Assembly: GCF_900155425.1 (NCBI RefSeq)
Contig: NZ_LT700189.1
Location: 1,357,787-1,421,786, forward strand
Direction of reading: 5' to 3'
Source of the DNA: Parabacteroides massiliensis
GTDB lineage: Bacteria; Bacteroidota; Bacteroidia; Bacteroidales; Tannerellaceae
DNA: 64,000 nucleotides
Part shown: in pieces, positions 1 to 8,315 of the stretch
Position numbering within the stretch: the stretch's first letter is position 1
Layout: every line of letters begins with the position of its first letter
Program-made: the position numbers and the translations under genes
The notes under the pieces: model-generated
Seen by the model: the letters and a program-made list of their open reading frames with translations, nothing else
Database searches by the model: none
Told to the model about the DNA's origin: nothing

Positions 1-174
1 CCAGTCGGTTCCGGGTTGAAAATCCGCTTTATACCGGGTTTGCAGAGAACGGACGGCCGCCTGGAATTTCTTCGCCTGATAATGTTGCAGGCGCATATCC
101 AGCCCTTGTGCTGCGGCAAAGGAGGTCATTATTCCTGTCGCCAGTAAACAAACGATCAGATTAATACGTTTCAT
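1..174 (-). CDS. Secreted protein, N-terminal fragment
   Basis: The first 58 codons of a minus-strand gene run off the left edge of the window. The ATG is at 174-172. The start reads MKRINLIVCLLATGIMTSFA, a Lys/Arg n-region, a hydrophobic core and an Ala-rich end (FAAAQG) that fits signal peptidase I cleavage, so the product is exported. The mature part begins LDMRLQHYQAKKFQAAVRSL, amphipathic and probably helical. I do not recognise the family. A minus-strand promoter box (TATCTTTG) lies about 28 bp upstream, which supports this start. Too little is visible to name a function. Confidence 0.6.
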   Translation of the reverse strand, partial: MKRINLIVCLLATGIMTSFAAAQGLDMRLQHYQAKKFQAAVRSLQTRYKADFQPGTDW

Positions 175-201
175 GGTTTTAAATTTTCAGATGATTAGCT
201 G

Positions 202-209
202 CAAAGATA
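202..209 (-). promoter_or_regulatory. -7 box for the left-edge secreted gene
   Basis: Read on the minus strand this is TATCTTTG, an exact match to the Bacteroidetes -7 consensus TAnnTTTG. It is 28 bp from the ATG at 174. I see no clear -33 TTTG at the expected distance. Confidence 0.45.
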
Positions 210-286
210 AAGGTTTCACTTCCCCTAAAGTTAACAATATATGTACAATACTTTGCAAAATCCGATATATTCTCCTGGAAACCTTT

Positions 287-294
287 TATCTTTG
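287..294 (+). promoter_or_regulatory. -7 box for the AraC-family gene
   Basis: TATCTTTG matches the Bacteroidetes -7 consensus and lies 29 bp before the ATG at 324. With the minus-strand box at 202-209 it makes the 175-323 gap a divergent promoter region. No convincing -33 element. Confidence 0.45.
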
Positions 295-323
295 CCTCAT
301 ATATTATCTATTAGTCTGCTAAT

Positions 324-1193
324 ATGAAGATACTTAATAACCGAAATACGCTATCGCTCCAAATGATATATGCCGGTTACCATCGTGCCGGAAAGGAATG
401 GTGTTATGAAAACATCATCAGCCCTTTCTCTCGCCTGTATTTAATAAACGAAGGAAAAGCGGCTGTTTACATGAACAAGAAAAAGTATGAATTATCAGCC
501 GGCGAATTGTTCATTATCCCAAAGTTCACGTTCCACACATACGAATGCGACAACTTTATGAATCATTATTACATCTGCTTTTTCGACCAACTGATCGGAG
601 GTAGAAGCCTGTTTGAAAACACGACTATCCGCTATCAGCTTCCGGCCAAGGAGATAGACCGGATGCTTATGTTGCGTTTTCTCGAACTGAACCCCGACTG
701 CGCCATCCGCAATCCGAACCCCAAAACATACGACAACAAGGACAACCTTTACACTGTCAACCAAAGCCGCTCCAACTATGACCTCGCTACCGAGATCGAG
801 AGCAACGGTATCCTTTTGCAGCTCTTCTCACGTTTCTTGGGGGAAACGAAGTTTCTGGAGCCGGAATCCCGCAATCAGTATGAACGGCTCAATCTCGCCC
901 TCAATTATATCGACAATCATCTGCAACAAAGCATCCTCGTGAGCGACCTGGCTGAATTGATGTGCATCAGCGCTGACCATTTTTCGCGCATTTTCCGGCG
1001 GGTTATAGGCATGGGGCCCTGCCAATACATCCAGGCCAAACGGATCGAACGCGCCCAGACTCTGCTTTTGACTTCCCGCCTCAGCATCAAGGAGATTGCA
1101 GAGACAGTCGGCATTTCCAACCTTTCCCAATTCTCCAAACTGTTTTCCAAACAGACCAATCATTCCCCACGTGAATATCGGGATACGATTTAA
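324..1193 (+). CDS. AraC-family transcriptional regulator
   Basis: The 289-aa protein has the two-part AraC layout. The N-terminal part (about residues 20-90, with ISPFSRLYLINEGKAAVYMN and ELSAGELFIIPKFTFHTYEC) is a cupin-like sensing domain. The C-terminal 100 residues (about 190-289) hold two helix-turn-helix motifs: one around LAELMCISADHFSRIFRRVI and a second around IKEIAETVGISNLSQFSKLF, ending with the usual SPREYRD. The gene is divergent from the secreted gene at the left edge, an arrangement often seen with local regulation of the neighbour, but the ligand and target cannot be read from sequence. A shared terminator separates it from rpmA. Confidence 0.9.
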   Translation: MKILNNRNTLSLQMIYAGYHRAGKEWCYENIISPFSRLYLINEGKAAVYMNKKKYELSAGELFIIPKFTFHTYECDNFMNHYYICFFDQLIGGRSLFENTTIRYQLPAKEIDRMLMLRFLELNPDCAIRNPNPKTYDNKDNLYTVNQSRSNYDLATEIESNGILLQLFSRFLGETKFLEPESRNQYERLNLALNYIDNHLQQSILVSDLAELMCISADHFSRIFRRVIGMGPCQYIQAKRIERAQTLLLTSRLSIKEIAETVGISNLSQFSKLFSKQTNHSPREYRDTI

Positions 1194-1217
1194 AAGAAAC
1201 ACGCTCTGCTATCAACC

Positions 1218-1254
1218 AAAAAAGCGGTATACCCTTTCGGATATACCGCTTTTG
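1218..1254. terminator. Bidirectional terminator between araC-type gene and rpmA
   Basis: A 12-bp stem AAAAGCGGTATA pairs with TATACCGCTTTT around a short loop. It has A-rich and T-rich flanks, so it can work on both strands, and it sits exactly between two convergent genes. Confidence 0.85.
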
Positions 1255-1273
1255 TTATCTTAGAAACTCTTTC

Positions 1274-1540
1274 TTATGCTTCTGCTACAACTTTTTTTAC
1301 AGAAACGAAAGAACGGTTTTCTTTGCCTCTACGGAAAGTTACTACGCCATCAACCAAAGCATACAACGTATGGTCTTTACCGATACCTACGTTTTCACCC
1401 GGATGATGAACTGTTCCTCTCTGGCGAACGATGATGTTGCCTGCTTTAGCAACTTCGCCACCGAAAAGCTTAACACCTAATCTCTTACTTTGTGATTCAC
1501 GGCCGTTCTTAGAACTACCCACACCTTTCTTATGTGCCAT
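1274..1540 (-). CDS. rpmA: 50S ribosomal protein L27
   Basis: The 88-aa protein is a full-length bL27. It begins [20 protein letters not shown] and carries the conserved [20 protein letters not shown] core and [13 protein letters not shown] end. L27 sits at the large-subunit interface, with its N-terminal tail reaching toward the peptidyl-transferase centre. There is no N-terminal extension of the kind cleaved in Firmicutes, and Ala-His-Lys follows the initiator Met. It is the second gene of rplU-rpmA, 22 bp after rplU, and is transcribed from the rplU promoter. Confidence 0.98.
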   Translation of the reverse strand: MAHKKGVGSSKNGRESQSKRLGVKLFGGEVAKAGNIIVRQRGTVHHPGENVGIGKDHTLYALVDGVVTFRRGKENRSFVSVKKVVAEA

Positions 1541-1562
1541 TTCTTCTTTTCTCCTTTAAACG

Positions 1563-1880
1563 TTAAGCAACAATTTCTTTTACACTCACTTCAGTGAACT
1601 GCTGACGGTGACCGTTCAGTTTACGATAACCTTTTCTTCTCTTCTTGTGGAAGATCAGCACTTTTTCACCTTTTACCAGCGGAGACAGTACTTCGCATAC
1701 TACCTTTGCGCCTTCTACGGTAGGAACGCCTACTTTAACTTCGCCATTGTTGTCAACCAACAATACTTTTTCAAATTCCACAACAGCACCGCTTTCTGCG
1801 TTCTGAATGTGATGAACGAACAACTTCTTTCCTTCTTCAGCCTTGAACTGCTGTCCGTTAATTTCTACGATTACGTACAT
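1563..1880 (-). CDS. rplU: 50S ribosomal protein L21
   Basis: The 105-aa protein is a full-length bL21. It starts [20 protein letters not shown] and has the typical [20 protein letters not shown] segment and the lysine-rich [20 protein letters not shown] stretch that contacts 23S rRNA. It is the first gene of the rplU-rpmA operon. A strong promoter lies about 90 bp upstream, and the transcribed leader between them carries a stem and a tiny reading frame (separate entry), as expected for a regulated ribosomal operon. Confidence 0.98.
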   Translation of the reverse strand: MYVIVEINGQQFKAEEGKKLFVHHIQNAESGAVVEFEKVLLVDNNGEVKVGVPTVEGAKVVCEVLSPLVKGEKVLIFHKKRRKGYRKLNGHRQQFTEVSVKEIVA

Positions 1881-1903
1881 CTGTCTTTTTATATTTAAAC
1901 AGG

Positions 1904-1951
1904 TTATGTCCCGGAGGTGGATACACTTCTAAGCATCACTTGTTTACCTCC
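1904..1951 (-). promoter_or_regulatory. rplU leader: stem and possible 10-codon leader peptide
   Basis: On the minus strand the leader contains GGAGGT (1951-1946) able to pair with ACCTCC (1918-1913), with three extra pairs (ACA/TGT) inside. Between them an ATG at 1936 opens a 10-codon frame ([10 protein letters not shown], stop at 1906-1904). The upstream half of the stem is a strong Shine-Dalgarno-like GGAGG placed 10 bases ahead of that ATG, unusual for Bacteroidetes, where such sites are rare. The two uses exclude each other: the stem hides the site. I infer an autoregulatory leader; the alternative is a simple structural hairpin. Confidence 0.4.
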
Positions 1952-1967
1952 TGCAGAATTCAGAGCG

Positions 1968-1999
1968 CAAAATTACGGTTTCTTGACGTATCATCCAAA
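1968..1999 (-). promoter_or_regulatory. rplU-rpmA promoter
   Basis: On the minus strand TTTG (1999-1996), 20 bp, TAATTTTG (1975-1968): a full match to the Bacteroidetes -33/-7 pattern. It predicts a start of transcription near 1962 and a leader of about 80 nt before the rplU ATG at 1880. Confidence 0.7.
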
Positions 2000-2010
2000 T
2001 CTTTTCGAAA

Positions 2011-4746
2011 CTATTTTCCAAAATGGTAGCTTCCCGAACCAATCTCGATTTCCATATATTCTTCCGTTGCCGAAACTCTGAGCACACCCGGCTGCTTACC
2101 GACCGTCACGTTATATTTCTTCGGAATCCGGACGATAGCCGACGTATTGCCCGGCAACGTGATGTCCCAGCCAAAGTTACCATCCTTCTTGGTCCATGCG
2201 CTCTTGATCTCCCCGTACACCGAACCGTAAGAGGCGGAAACCTCGTCAAGGCCATCGGGGAAAACAGGCGCCATCACCAGCTTCTTGAAACCGACTGCAT
2301 CGGGAGCACATTTGATGCCGGCCAGGTTTTCGTAGTACCAGATCAGCAAGTCGCCGAGCAACATCACATGGTTGGCGGAGTTCATGGCCGGATCAGCCGT
2401 ATCGCCGTTCCAAAGTTCCCAGATGGTTGTCGCACCGTTCTTAATCATATACCCCCAACTCGGATAAGTCTCGTTCGTCAGTATCTTGTAGGCCATATCG
2501 ACACGCCCGTACTCGGTCAGCCCGCGCATCAGATGCTGGATTCCCAAGACTCCGGTACTGACATGCCCGTTAAAATCTCCCTCTGTCTTTTTCACGATAT
2601 TATTGAAAACTTTTTCTTCATATCCTTCCGGCACAAGTCCGAGACGCAAAGAGAGAATGTTAGCCGTAACCGTGTTATTGCCATATTCCGCCGTTTCTTC
2701 ATTAAAGAACCGGGCATTATAGGCCGCTTTCATTTTTGCCGCCAAGGATTCGTAGCCGGGGATATCGGCATCCTGTCCGCAGATACGGGCAAAACCGATC
2801 ATCTTATTCAACAAATCATAATAGACCGTCGTGCTGAGAATAGCGCCGTCCGTCTTGCGGGAAGGATCTTTGGAATGGATCAGCTCCTGCGATTCGGGAG
2901 GCATACACCAGTCGCCATACTGGTCTTTCGTCATGATATAATCCTTCATGGTCGTCTCTTCCATGTGTTCCATCCAGCGTTTCATGGCCGGATAATGGGC
3001 ACGGATCGCACTGTCGTCGCCAAACTGGCGATACAGCATGTCGGCAACATTGAAGAATGCGGACGGCCAGGTCACGTCGTCGGCGTAGATCACCCAGTAA
3101 TTCGGAGAGACATCCGAGATGCTTCCTTCTGGGCTCATGGAATCCTCGATATCTTGCAACCACTTGTTATACAGCTGGGCATTATTAAAAATAAAGGCTT
3201 CCCCGTAAGCTCCCGTCGCACGGTCGCCCAACCAGCCGAGACGTTCGTCACGCTGCGGGCAGTCGGTCGGCATTCCGCGATAATTTCCCCGGATCCCCCA
3301 ATACGCGTTCTTATGGATCCGATCGACCAGCGGGTTGGATGTTTCAAAACGTCCGGTTGTCGCCATCTCGTCATAAATCACATGCCCGGTAAACGCAGAC
3401 AACTCCGGTTTATAATCGAGCCCAGAAACTTCCACAAAACGGAAACCATGATAAACGAAACGAGGCTGCCAACTGAAATCGCCGTCTTTCGCCGGTGTAT
3501 AGATATCTGTCACCTGTGCGGTCCGCAAGTTTGCCAGATAGAGCGAACCGTCTTTCTGTAACAGTTCGGCGAACTTCATCGACACAGGTTTGTCTTTCTC
3601 CCCTTTCAAGTCGACAGAGAGCCAACCGACCATGTTCTGCCCCATGTCCAGGATATACTTTCCATCGGGACGTTCAAAAATGGCAACCGGTTTCAATGTT
3701 TCCTGTACGCGGAGATTCGGGTTCTGCTGTGCGGTCAGCTTTCCGGCTGGAGCTTCCATCACATCGGGTGTCTTCCATGCGCCGTCGTCGAAGCCATTCG
3801 TATTCCAACCTTCCATTTCGAGGCGGGCATCATATTCTTCGCCATCAAACTCGTTATTGGCGACGATCGGGCCTTTCGAGGTGATTTTCCAAGACGCATC
3901 GCTGGCAACCGTCGCCTGCGACCCGTCTGCATATTCGATCTGAAGCTGCGCAAGCAAACGGGGCAAACCGAATGTCTTCATCCCCGGATTACGCATCGAG
4001 AAGAAACGTCCGTTTCCCAAAACCACGCCCAACGTGTTCTTGTCCGGAGCCACCAAAGCCGTCACATCATATACATTATAATATATACGTTCATCATACA
4101 GGGACGGCATCGGGGCAAACACATCCTCGCTCACTTTCTTTCCGTTCAGGTAGGCTTCATACGAGCCGAGGCCGGAGACATAGAGGACGGCTCTTTTCAC
4201 CGCCTTATCCGCCGTAAACTCTTTTCGCAGATAACGGGCCGCCAAACGTGTCTTGTTGTTTCCTCCTGCCACACCGAGCTCTTCGCCCGGATTAGAGAGG
4301 GAATCTTCACCAATCCAAGTTGCTTTCCATTCCGAATCATCGAGCAAAGCCATCGACCAGCTGCCGGCATCGCTCCAAGGAGTATCACCCTGGTTAGTCG
4401 TCAATTTCACACGCCAATAGTAAGGCTTTCCAGATTCCAAAGGCTTACCGCCGTACGGGACCAAGATTGACTCATCCGAACGGACAACACCCGAATCCCA
4501 CAAAAGATCGTCACCGGATTCCAATTGTCCAGGAGAAGCTGCCACCTGTATCTGATAGGCTGCCTGCTTCAAATTCGGCTTGCCGGAAGCGAGCTGCCAA
4601 GAAAAACGAGGTTGCACCACATTGATTCCCAATGGATTTTCTTTCATCTCCAACCGGAGGTTCTTCACTTTGACGGTCGAATCGGACGAACATCCCGCCC
4701 ATCCCAAGGCCAAAGCGGCCAGAAACAATAGAACTATCTTTTTCAT
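2011..4746 (-). CDS. Alpha-L-rhamnosidase, GH78, lipoprotein
   Basis: The 911-aa protein removes terminal alpha-L-rhamnose from plant polysaccharides or glycosides. The N-terminus (MKKIVLLFLAALALGWAGCS) is a lipoprotein signal with the lipidated Cys in WAGC. A fibronectin-like domain follows (about 27-130, PRFSWQLASGKPNLKQAAYQ), then the beta-sandwich domains (AARYLRKEF, YEAYLNGKKV, ILDMGQNMVGW) and the (alpha/alpha)6 catalytic barrel. The motif DCPQRDERLGWLGD contains the Glu used as general acid in GH78. Further along, TTIWELWNGDTADPAMNSANH is typical of the family and a beta-sandwich closes the chain. Length is normal. No SusC/SusD pair is adjacent, so it is an orphan hydrolase rather than part of a visible utilisation locus. 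Confidence 0.95.
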   Translation of the reverse strand: MKKIVLLFLAALALGWAGCSSDSTVKVKNLRLEMKENPLGINVVQPRFSWQLASGKPNLKQAAYQIQVAASPGQLESGDDLLWDSGVVRSDESILVPYGGKPLESGKPYYWRVKLTTNQGDTPWSDAGSWSMALLDDSEWKATWIGEDSLSNPGEELGVAGGNNKTRLAARYLRKEFTADKAVKRAVLYVSGLGSYEAYLNGKKVSEDVFAPMPSLYDERIYYNVYDVTALVAPDKNTLGVVLGNGRFFSMRNPGMKTFGLPRLLAQLQIEYADGSQATVASDASWKITSKGPIVANNEFDGEEYDARLEMEGWNTNGFDDGAWKTPDVMEAPAGKLTAQQNPNLRVQETLKPVAIFERPDGKYILDMGQNMVGWLSVDLKGEKDKPVSMKFAELLQKDGSLYLANLRTAQVTDIYTPAKDGDFSWQPRFVYHGFRFVEVSGLDYKPELSAFTGHVIYDEMATTGRFETSNPLVDRIHKNAYWGIRGNYRGMPTDCPQRDERLGWLGDRATGAYGEAFIFNNAQLYNKWLQDIEDSMSPEGSISDVSPNYWVIYADDVTWPSAFFNVADMLYRQFGDDSAIRAHYPAMKRWMEHMEETTMKDYIMTKDQYGDWCMPPESQELIHSKDPSRKTDGAILSTTVYYDLLNKMIGFARICGQDADIPGYESLAAKMKAAYNARFFNEETAEYGNNTVTANILSLRLGLVPEGYEEKVFNNIVKKTEGDFNGHVSTGVLGIQHLMRGLTEYGRVDMAYKILTNETYPSWGYMIKNGATTIWELWNGDTADPAMNSANHVMLLGDLLIWYYENLAGIKCAPDAVGFKKLVMAPVFPDGLDEVSASYGSVYGEIKSAWTKKDGNFGWDITLPGNTSAIVRIPKKYNVTVGKQPGVLRVSATEEYMEIEIGSGSYHFGK

Positions 4747-4940
4747 ATCGTTGCGATTTAATCTGTTAATAGCATGACTTTGTTCTCAAAGAAAATGTTT
4801 TTTCCCATAAACTCCATTTCTAAAAATGATTTTATATCTTATGATTTTGATAAAAAGAGAATCAAGCGGCCTTGCTACCATTTACAAGACCGATCGAAAG
4901 GGAGAACCGGCTCGGTCCCGGTCCGTTTTCAATTCTATGC

Positions 4941-5046
4941 AAGTGTAATCTGTTTTTGGCATTGTCGAGAACATACACGACAAGGACAAGAATATATACG
5001 ACAACGCAGAAAACATACACGACAAGGCAGAAAACAAATTACACTT
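4941..5046. repeat. Inverted repeat enclosing three 21-bp tandem units
   Basis: Three imperfect copies of a 21-bp unit (ACATACACGACAAGGCAGAA plus A) lie at 4971-4991, 4992-5012 and 5013-5033. They sit inside an inverted repeat whose outer arms are 4941-4967 and 5020-5046, beginning AAGTGTAAT and ending ATTACACTT, with only a few mismatches over 27 bp. Because the right arm overlaps the last tandem unit, the whole block could fold back. It lies in the 386-bp gap between the rhamnosidase and prmA, directly upstream of the prmA promoter. The rest of that gap (4747-4940) shows nothing I can name; short frames across it have no recognisable protein. Confidence 0.75.
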
Positions 5047-5070
5047 ACATCAAATCGAGAATACATCAGG

Positions 5071-5101
5071 TTGCATTCCTAAAGCAATTTAAGTACTTTT
5101 G
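5071..5101 (+). promoter_or_regulatory. prmA promoter
   Basis: TTG (5071-5073), 20 bp, TACTTTTG (5094-5101). The -7 box matches the Bacteroidetes consensus exactly. Transcription would start near 5108, leaving almost no leader before the ATG at 5112 but about 25 nt before the preferred ATG at 5133. Confidence 0.6.
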
Positions 5102-5132
5102 CCTGTAATTAATGAATAAAAAAGAGATCAAT

Positions 5133-5984
5133 ATGAATTATTACGAACTTACATTCACATACACCTCCCCGGTCGAGACCGGCATTATCAATGACGTTCT
5201 GGCTGCCGAACTGGGAGAGATCGGTTTCGAAAGTTTTACCGAAAACGAAAACGGGTTGCAAGGGTACATTTCCGACCAATTATATAATGTAAAAGGATTG
5301 CAGGACAAACTTGCCGAATTTCCGTTGGAAAACGTGGAAATCCATTTTACCGAGACACTGGTGGAAAGCAAGGACTGGAACGAAGAATGGGAAAAGAACT
5401 ATTTCAAGCCGATCCGCATCGGCAAGGACTGCATCATCCGCGCTTCCTTTCACGAATACGAACCGGGCTACACCTATGACATCATCATCGACCCGAAGAT
5501 GGCGTTCGGGACCGGCAACCATGAGACAACATTTCTGATGATCAGCGAGATGCTCAAACTGGACCTTACCGGTAAGGAGCTGCTCGACATGGGGTGCGGG
5601 ACAGCCGTACTGGCCATACTCGCCCGCATGAAAGGAGCCGGACGCGTGGTGGGCATCGACATCGACGAATGGGCTTACAACAATGCACTCGAAAACATCC
5701 GCCTCAACAATACGAACGATATCCAAATCGCCCTCGGAGGAGCTGAACAGATCCCGGCCTTCGGGAAGTTCGACTTCGTGTTCGCCAATATCAACCGGAA
5801 TATCCTGCTGAACGACATCCGCCATTACAACGAATGCATGAAACCCGGAGCCATCCTTTACATGAGCGGTTTTTATGTGCAAGACATTCCTGCCATCGAA
5901 GAAGAATGCAAACGCAACGGATTGGCATTGTTGTCGCACACGGAGAAGAATAATTGGGCCGCAGTGAAAGTCCTGAAGCAATAA
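5133..5984 (+). CDS. prmA: Ribosomal protein L11 methyltransferase
   Basis: The 283-aa enzyme trimethylates ribosomal protein L11 using S-adenosylmethionine. The N-terminal domain (MNYYELTFTYTSPVETGIIN) is the substrate-recognition part. The methyltransferase fold follows, with DPKMAFGTGNHETT ahead of motif I (LLDMGCGTAVLAI), the acidic GIDIDEWA ribose-binding loop, and the FVFANINRNILL motif corresponding to the NxxPF-type catalytic region in PrmA. The frame is open from an ATG at 5112 (7 extra residues), but that codon lies only about 4 nt from the predicted transcription start, while the ATG at 5133 follows AAAAGAG and matches the family's start, so I prefer 5133. Confidence 0.93.
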   Translation: MNYYELTFTYTSPVETGIINDVLAAELGEIGFESFTENENGLQGYISDQLYNVKGLQDKLAEFPLENVEIHFTETLVESKDWNEEWEKNYFKPIRIGKDCIIRASFHEYEPGYTYDIIIDPKMAFGTGNHETTFLMISEMLKLDLTGKELLDMGCGTAVLAILARMKGAGRVVGIDIDEWAYNNALENIRLNNTNDIQIALGGAEQIPAFGKFDFVFANINRNILLNDIRHYNECMKPGAILYMSGFYVQDIPAIEEECKRNGLALLSHTEKNNWAAVKVLKQ

Positions 5985-6074
5985 CATTAAATAACCCTAA
6001 AAGTTAAGGTCCAAATAAACTATCATTCAAGTATATTCGTTATCTTAGTAGCAACATTATAAAAAGAAAAAGTT

Positions 6075-6296
6075 ATGAAAAACGTAGATTCTAAATTATT
6101 ACTGGGATTAGTAGTTGGTGCAGCCGTTGGCGCCGCAGTCGGTTATCTGGCAGCAACAGATAAAAGAGAACAACTACTGGAAGAATTGAATGGTGTAGTC
6201 GGAAAAGTAAAAGAAGGCTTCAATTCTGCTCTTGCCAAATATAAAGAAGGAAAAGCTGAAATTGCAAAAACGACAGAAGAAATCGTAGCCGAATAA
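6075..6296 (+). CDS. YtxH-domain small membrane protein
   Basis: A 73-aa protein with one N-terminal glycine/alanine-rich hydrophobic segment (LLLGLVVGAAVGAAVGYLAA, about residues 8-28) followed by a charged amphipathic tail (KREQLLEELNGVVGKVKEGF and on). This is the YtxH pattern: a small anchored protein with a cytoplasmic helix, linked to general stress in Firmicutes. It begins a three-gene run with the holin-like gene 6 bp downstream and a third small gene overlapping that one, suggesting a joint role in the envelope. Function in Bacteroidetes is unknown. Confidence 0.8.
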   Translation: MKNVDSKLLLGLVVGAAVGAAVGYLAATDKREQLLEELNGVVGKVKEGFNSALAKYKEGKAEIAKTTEEIVAE

Positions 6297-6302
6297 TTTT
6301 GT

Positions 6303-6713
6303 ATGGAGAAAAACTCAGGTGAAATCTTCCGTGAACTGAAAAAAGATCTTTCAGCTTACGTGGAGTTGAAGCTCGAACTCCTAAAATTAAACACATACGA
6401 GAGAACGGGAAAGGTCATTGCCGTTCTCTCGTATGGTGTTATTTTATTATTTCTGGCTTTCTTTGCGATTCTGTTCATTTTCCTCGCTTTAGGATTTTTC
6501 CTGGGGGAACTGTTCGGTTCGGTTAGTTCGGGATTCGGCGTCGTAGCCGTGCTCTATCTGCTGCTGATCGGCCTTATTGTCATGAACAAAGACAGAATCA
6601 GCAATAAAGTATTAAACGTTGTGATCTCCGCATTGACAACAAATGATGATAAAACAAATACGACGGACAATGGACAATCCGCAACAGACACCTCTGGAGA
6701 AACTGATTTCTGA
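6303..6713 (+). CDS. Phage-holin superfamily III-like (DUF1469) membrane protein
   Basis: The 136-aa protein starts with an amphipathic stretch (EIFRELKKDLSAYVELKLEL) and has two long hydrophobic segments (about residues 40-70, VIAVLSYGVILLFLAFFAIL, and 75-100, FGVVAVLYLLLIGLIVMN), with a polar Thr/Asp-rich tail. This is the usual layout of the 'phage holin family protein' group found in non-phage chromosomes. No lysis genes are nearby, so a phage role is unlikely. It starts 6 bp after the YtxH gene and its end overlaps the next gene by 44 bp, indicating coupled expression. Confidence 0.8.
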   Translation: MEKNSGEIFRELKKDLSAYVELKLELLKLNTYERTGKVIAVLSYGVILLFLAFFAILFIFLALGFFLGELFGSVSSGFGVVAVLYLLLIGLIVMNKDRISNKVLNVVISALTTNDDKTNTTDNGQSATDTSGETDF

Positions 6714-7047
6714 GCGTCGCCGCATCCAACAGGAATGCATGGTACAGGAACAGAAATTGAATGCCGATTTCTCTTACATACAGGAGAACGCCGGGACTTT
6801 GTTGCTGTCAGGCCTCTCCACCCTCTTGCTTCCTAACACAAAAGCCAAATCCAAAGAGACGGAAAACAGCCAGCCGGCGCAGGTATCGGATGTTCCATCC
6901 ATGTCGCTGGGCCTTGCCGACTATCTTTCTGTGGCACAAGGATTATTGCCCGTTGCTTGGGAAGTTGCACGTCCACTATTGACCGCATGGGGCATCCAAA
7001 AAGTCCAAGCGTGGATAATAAAGAAACTTTTTAAGAAAAAGAAATAA
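6670..7047 (+). CDS. Conserved small protein of the YtxH/holin module
   Basis: A 125-aa protein that I do not recognise by function. The N-terminal part (EKLISERRRIQQECMVQEQK) is a charged helix, the middle has a short hydrophobic patch (GTLLLSGLSTLLLP), and the C-terminus (AWEVARPLLTAWGIQKVQAW then KKLFKKKK) is an amphipathic or peripheral membrane helix with a strongly basic end. The frame is open from 6643, but the ATG at 6670 gives a normal start. It overlaps the holin-like gene by 44 bp in another frame, so the two are probably translated together. Confidence 0.65.
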   Translation: MDNPQQTPLEKLISERRRIQQECMVQEQKLNADFSYIQENAGTLLLSGLSTLLLPNTKAKSKETENSQPAQVSDVPSMSLGLADYLSVAQGLLPVAWEVARPLLTAWGIQKVQAWIIKKLFKKKK

Positions 7048-7118
7048 GCCCCAACAATTAATTTATGTTAGAGAGCATATTTTTCTTGATCTAATTCCCG
7101 TACAATAAAAAAAATGAC

Positions 7119-7126
7119 TAAATTTG
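7119..7126 (+). promoter_or_regulatory. -7 box for gapA
   Basis: TAAATTTG fits the TAnnTTTG consensus, 105 bp upstream of the gapA ATG, which would give a leader of about 100 nt. A -33 element is not obvious. Confidence 0.35.
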
Positions 7127-7210
7127 CAGTCGTTAAAAACAGAGTGTGGCGAATGTATTTTCCTTGCAACTGTTTTAAGTTAAATTGGAGATAAGTAATA
7201 TTTTTAATAA

Positions 7211-8242
<1,032 letters not shown>

Positions 8243-8265
8243 TCAAAACAAGATTACATAGTTTG

Positions 8266-8297
8266 AAAGCCGCATCTTTCGAGGTGCGGCTTTTTTT
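8266..8297 (+). terminator. gapA terminator
   Basis: Stem AAAGCCGCA with TGCGGCTTT (8285-8293) around a 10-nt loop, followed by a run of T to 8297: a standard intrinsic terminator 23 bp after the gapA stop. Confidence 0.93.
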
Positions 8298-8300
8298 GTA

Positions 8301-8308
8301 TATCTTTG
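8301..8308 (+). promoter_or_regulatory. -7 box for miaA
   Basis: TATCTTTG, an exact consensus match, begins 3 bp after the gapA terminator T-run and only 8 bp before the miaA ATG at 8316. Transcription would start at or within a base or two of the ATG, so the mRNA may be leaderless. No clear -33. Confidence 0.45.
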
Positions 8309-8315
8309 CATCACT

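Noticed and set aside
2023-3561. Long open frame on the plus strand opposite the rhamnosidase
   Set aside because: No family resemblance; the minus strand carries a complete GH78 enzyme.
4774-5108. Small genes in the gap ahead of prmA
   Set aside because: The short frames cross the tandem and inverted repeat and the prmA promoter and have no protein-like composition.
6303-6713. Holin of a prophage
   Set aside because: No lysin, capsid or integrase genes are nearby; the DUF1469 family is common as a chromosomal YtxH partner.
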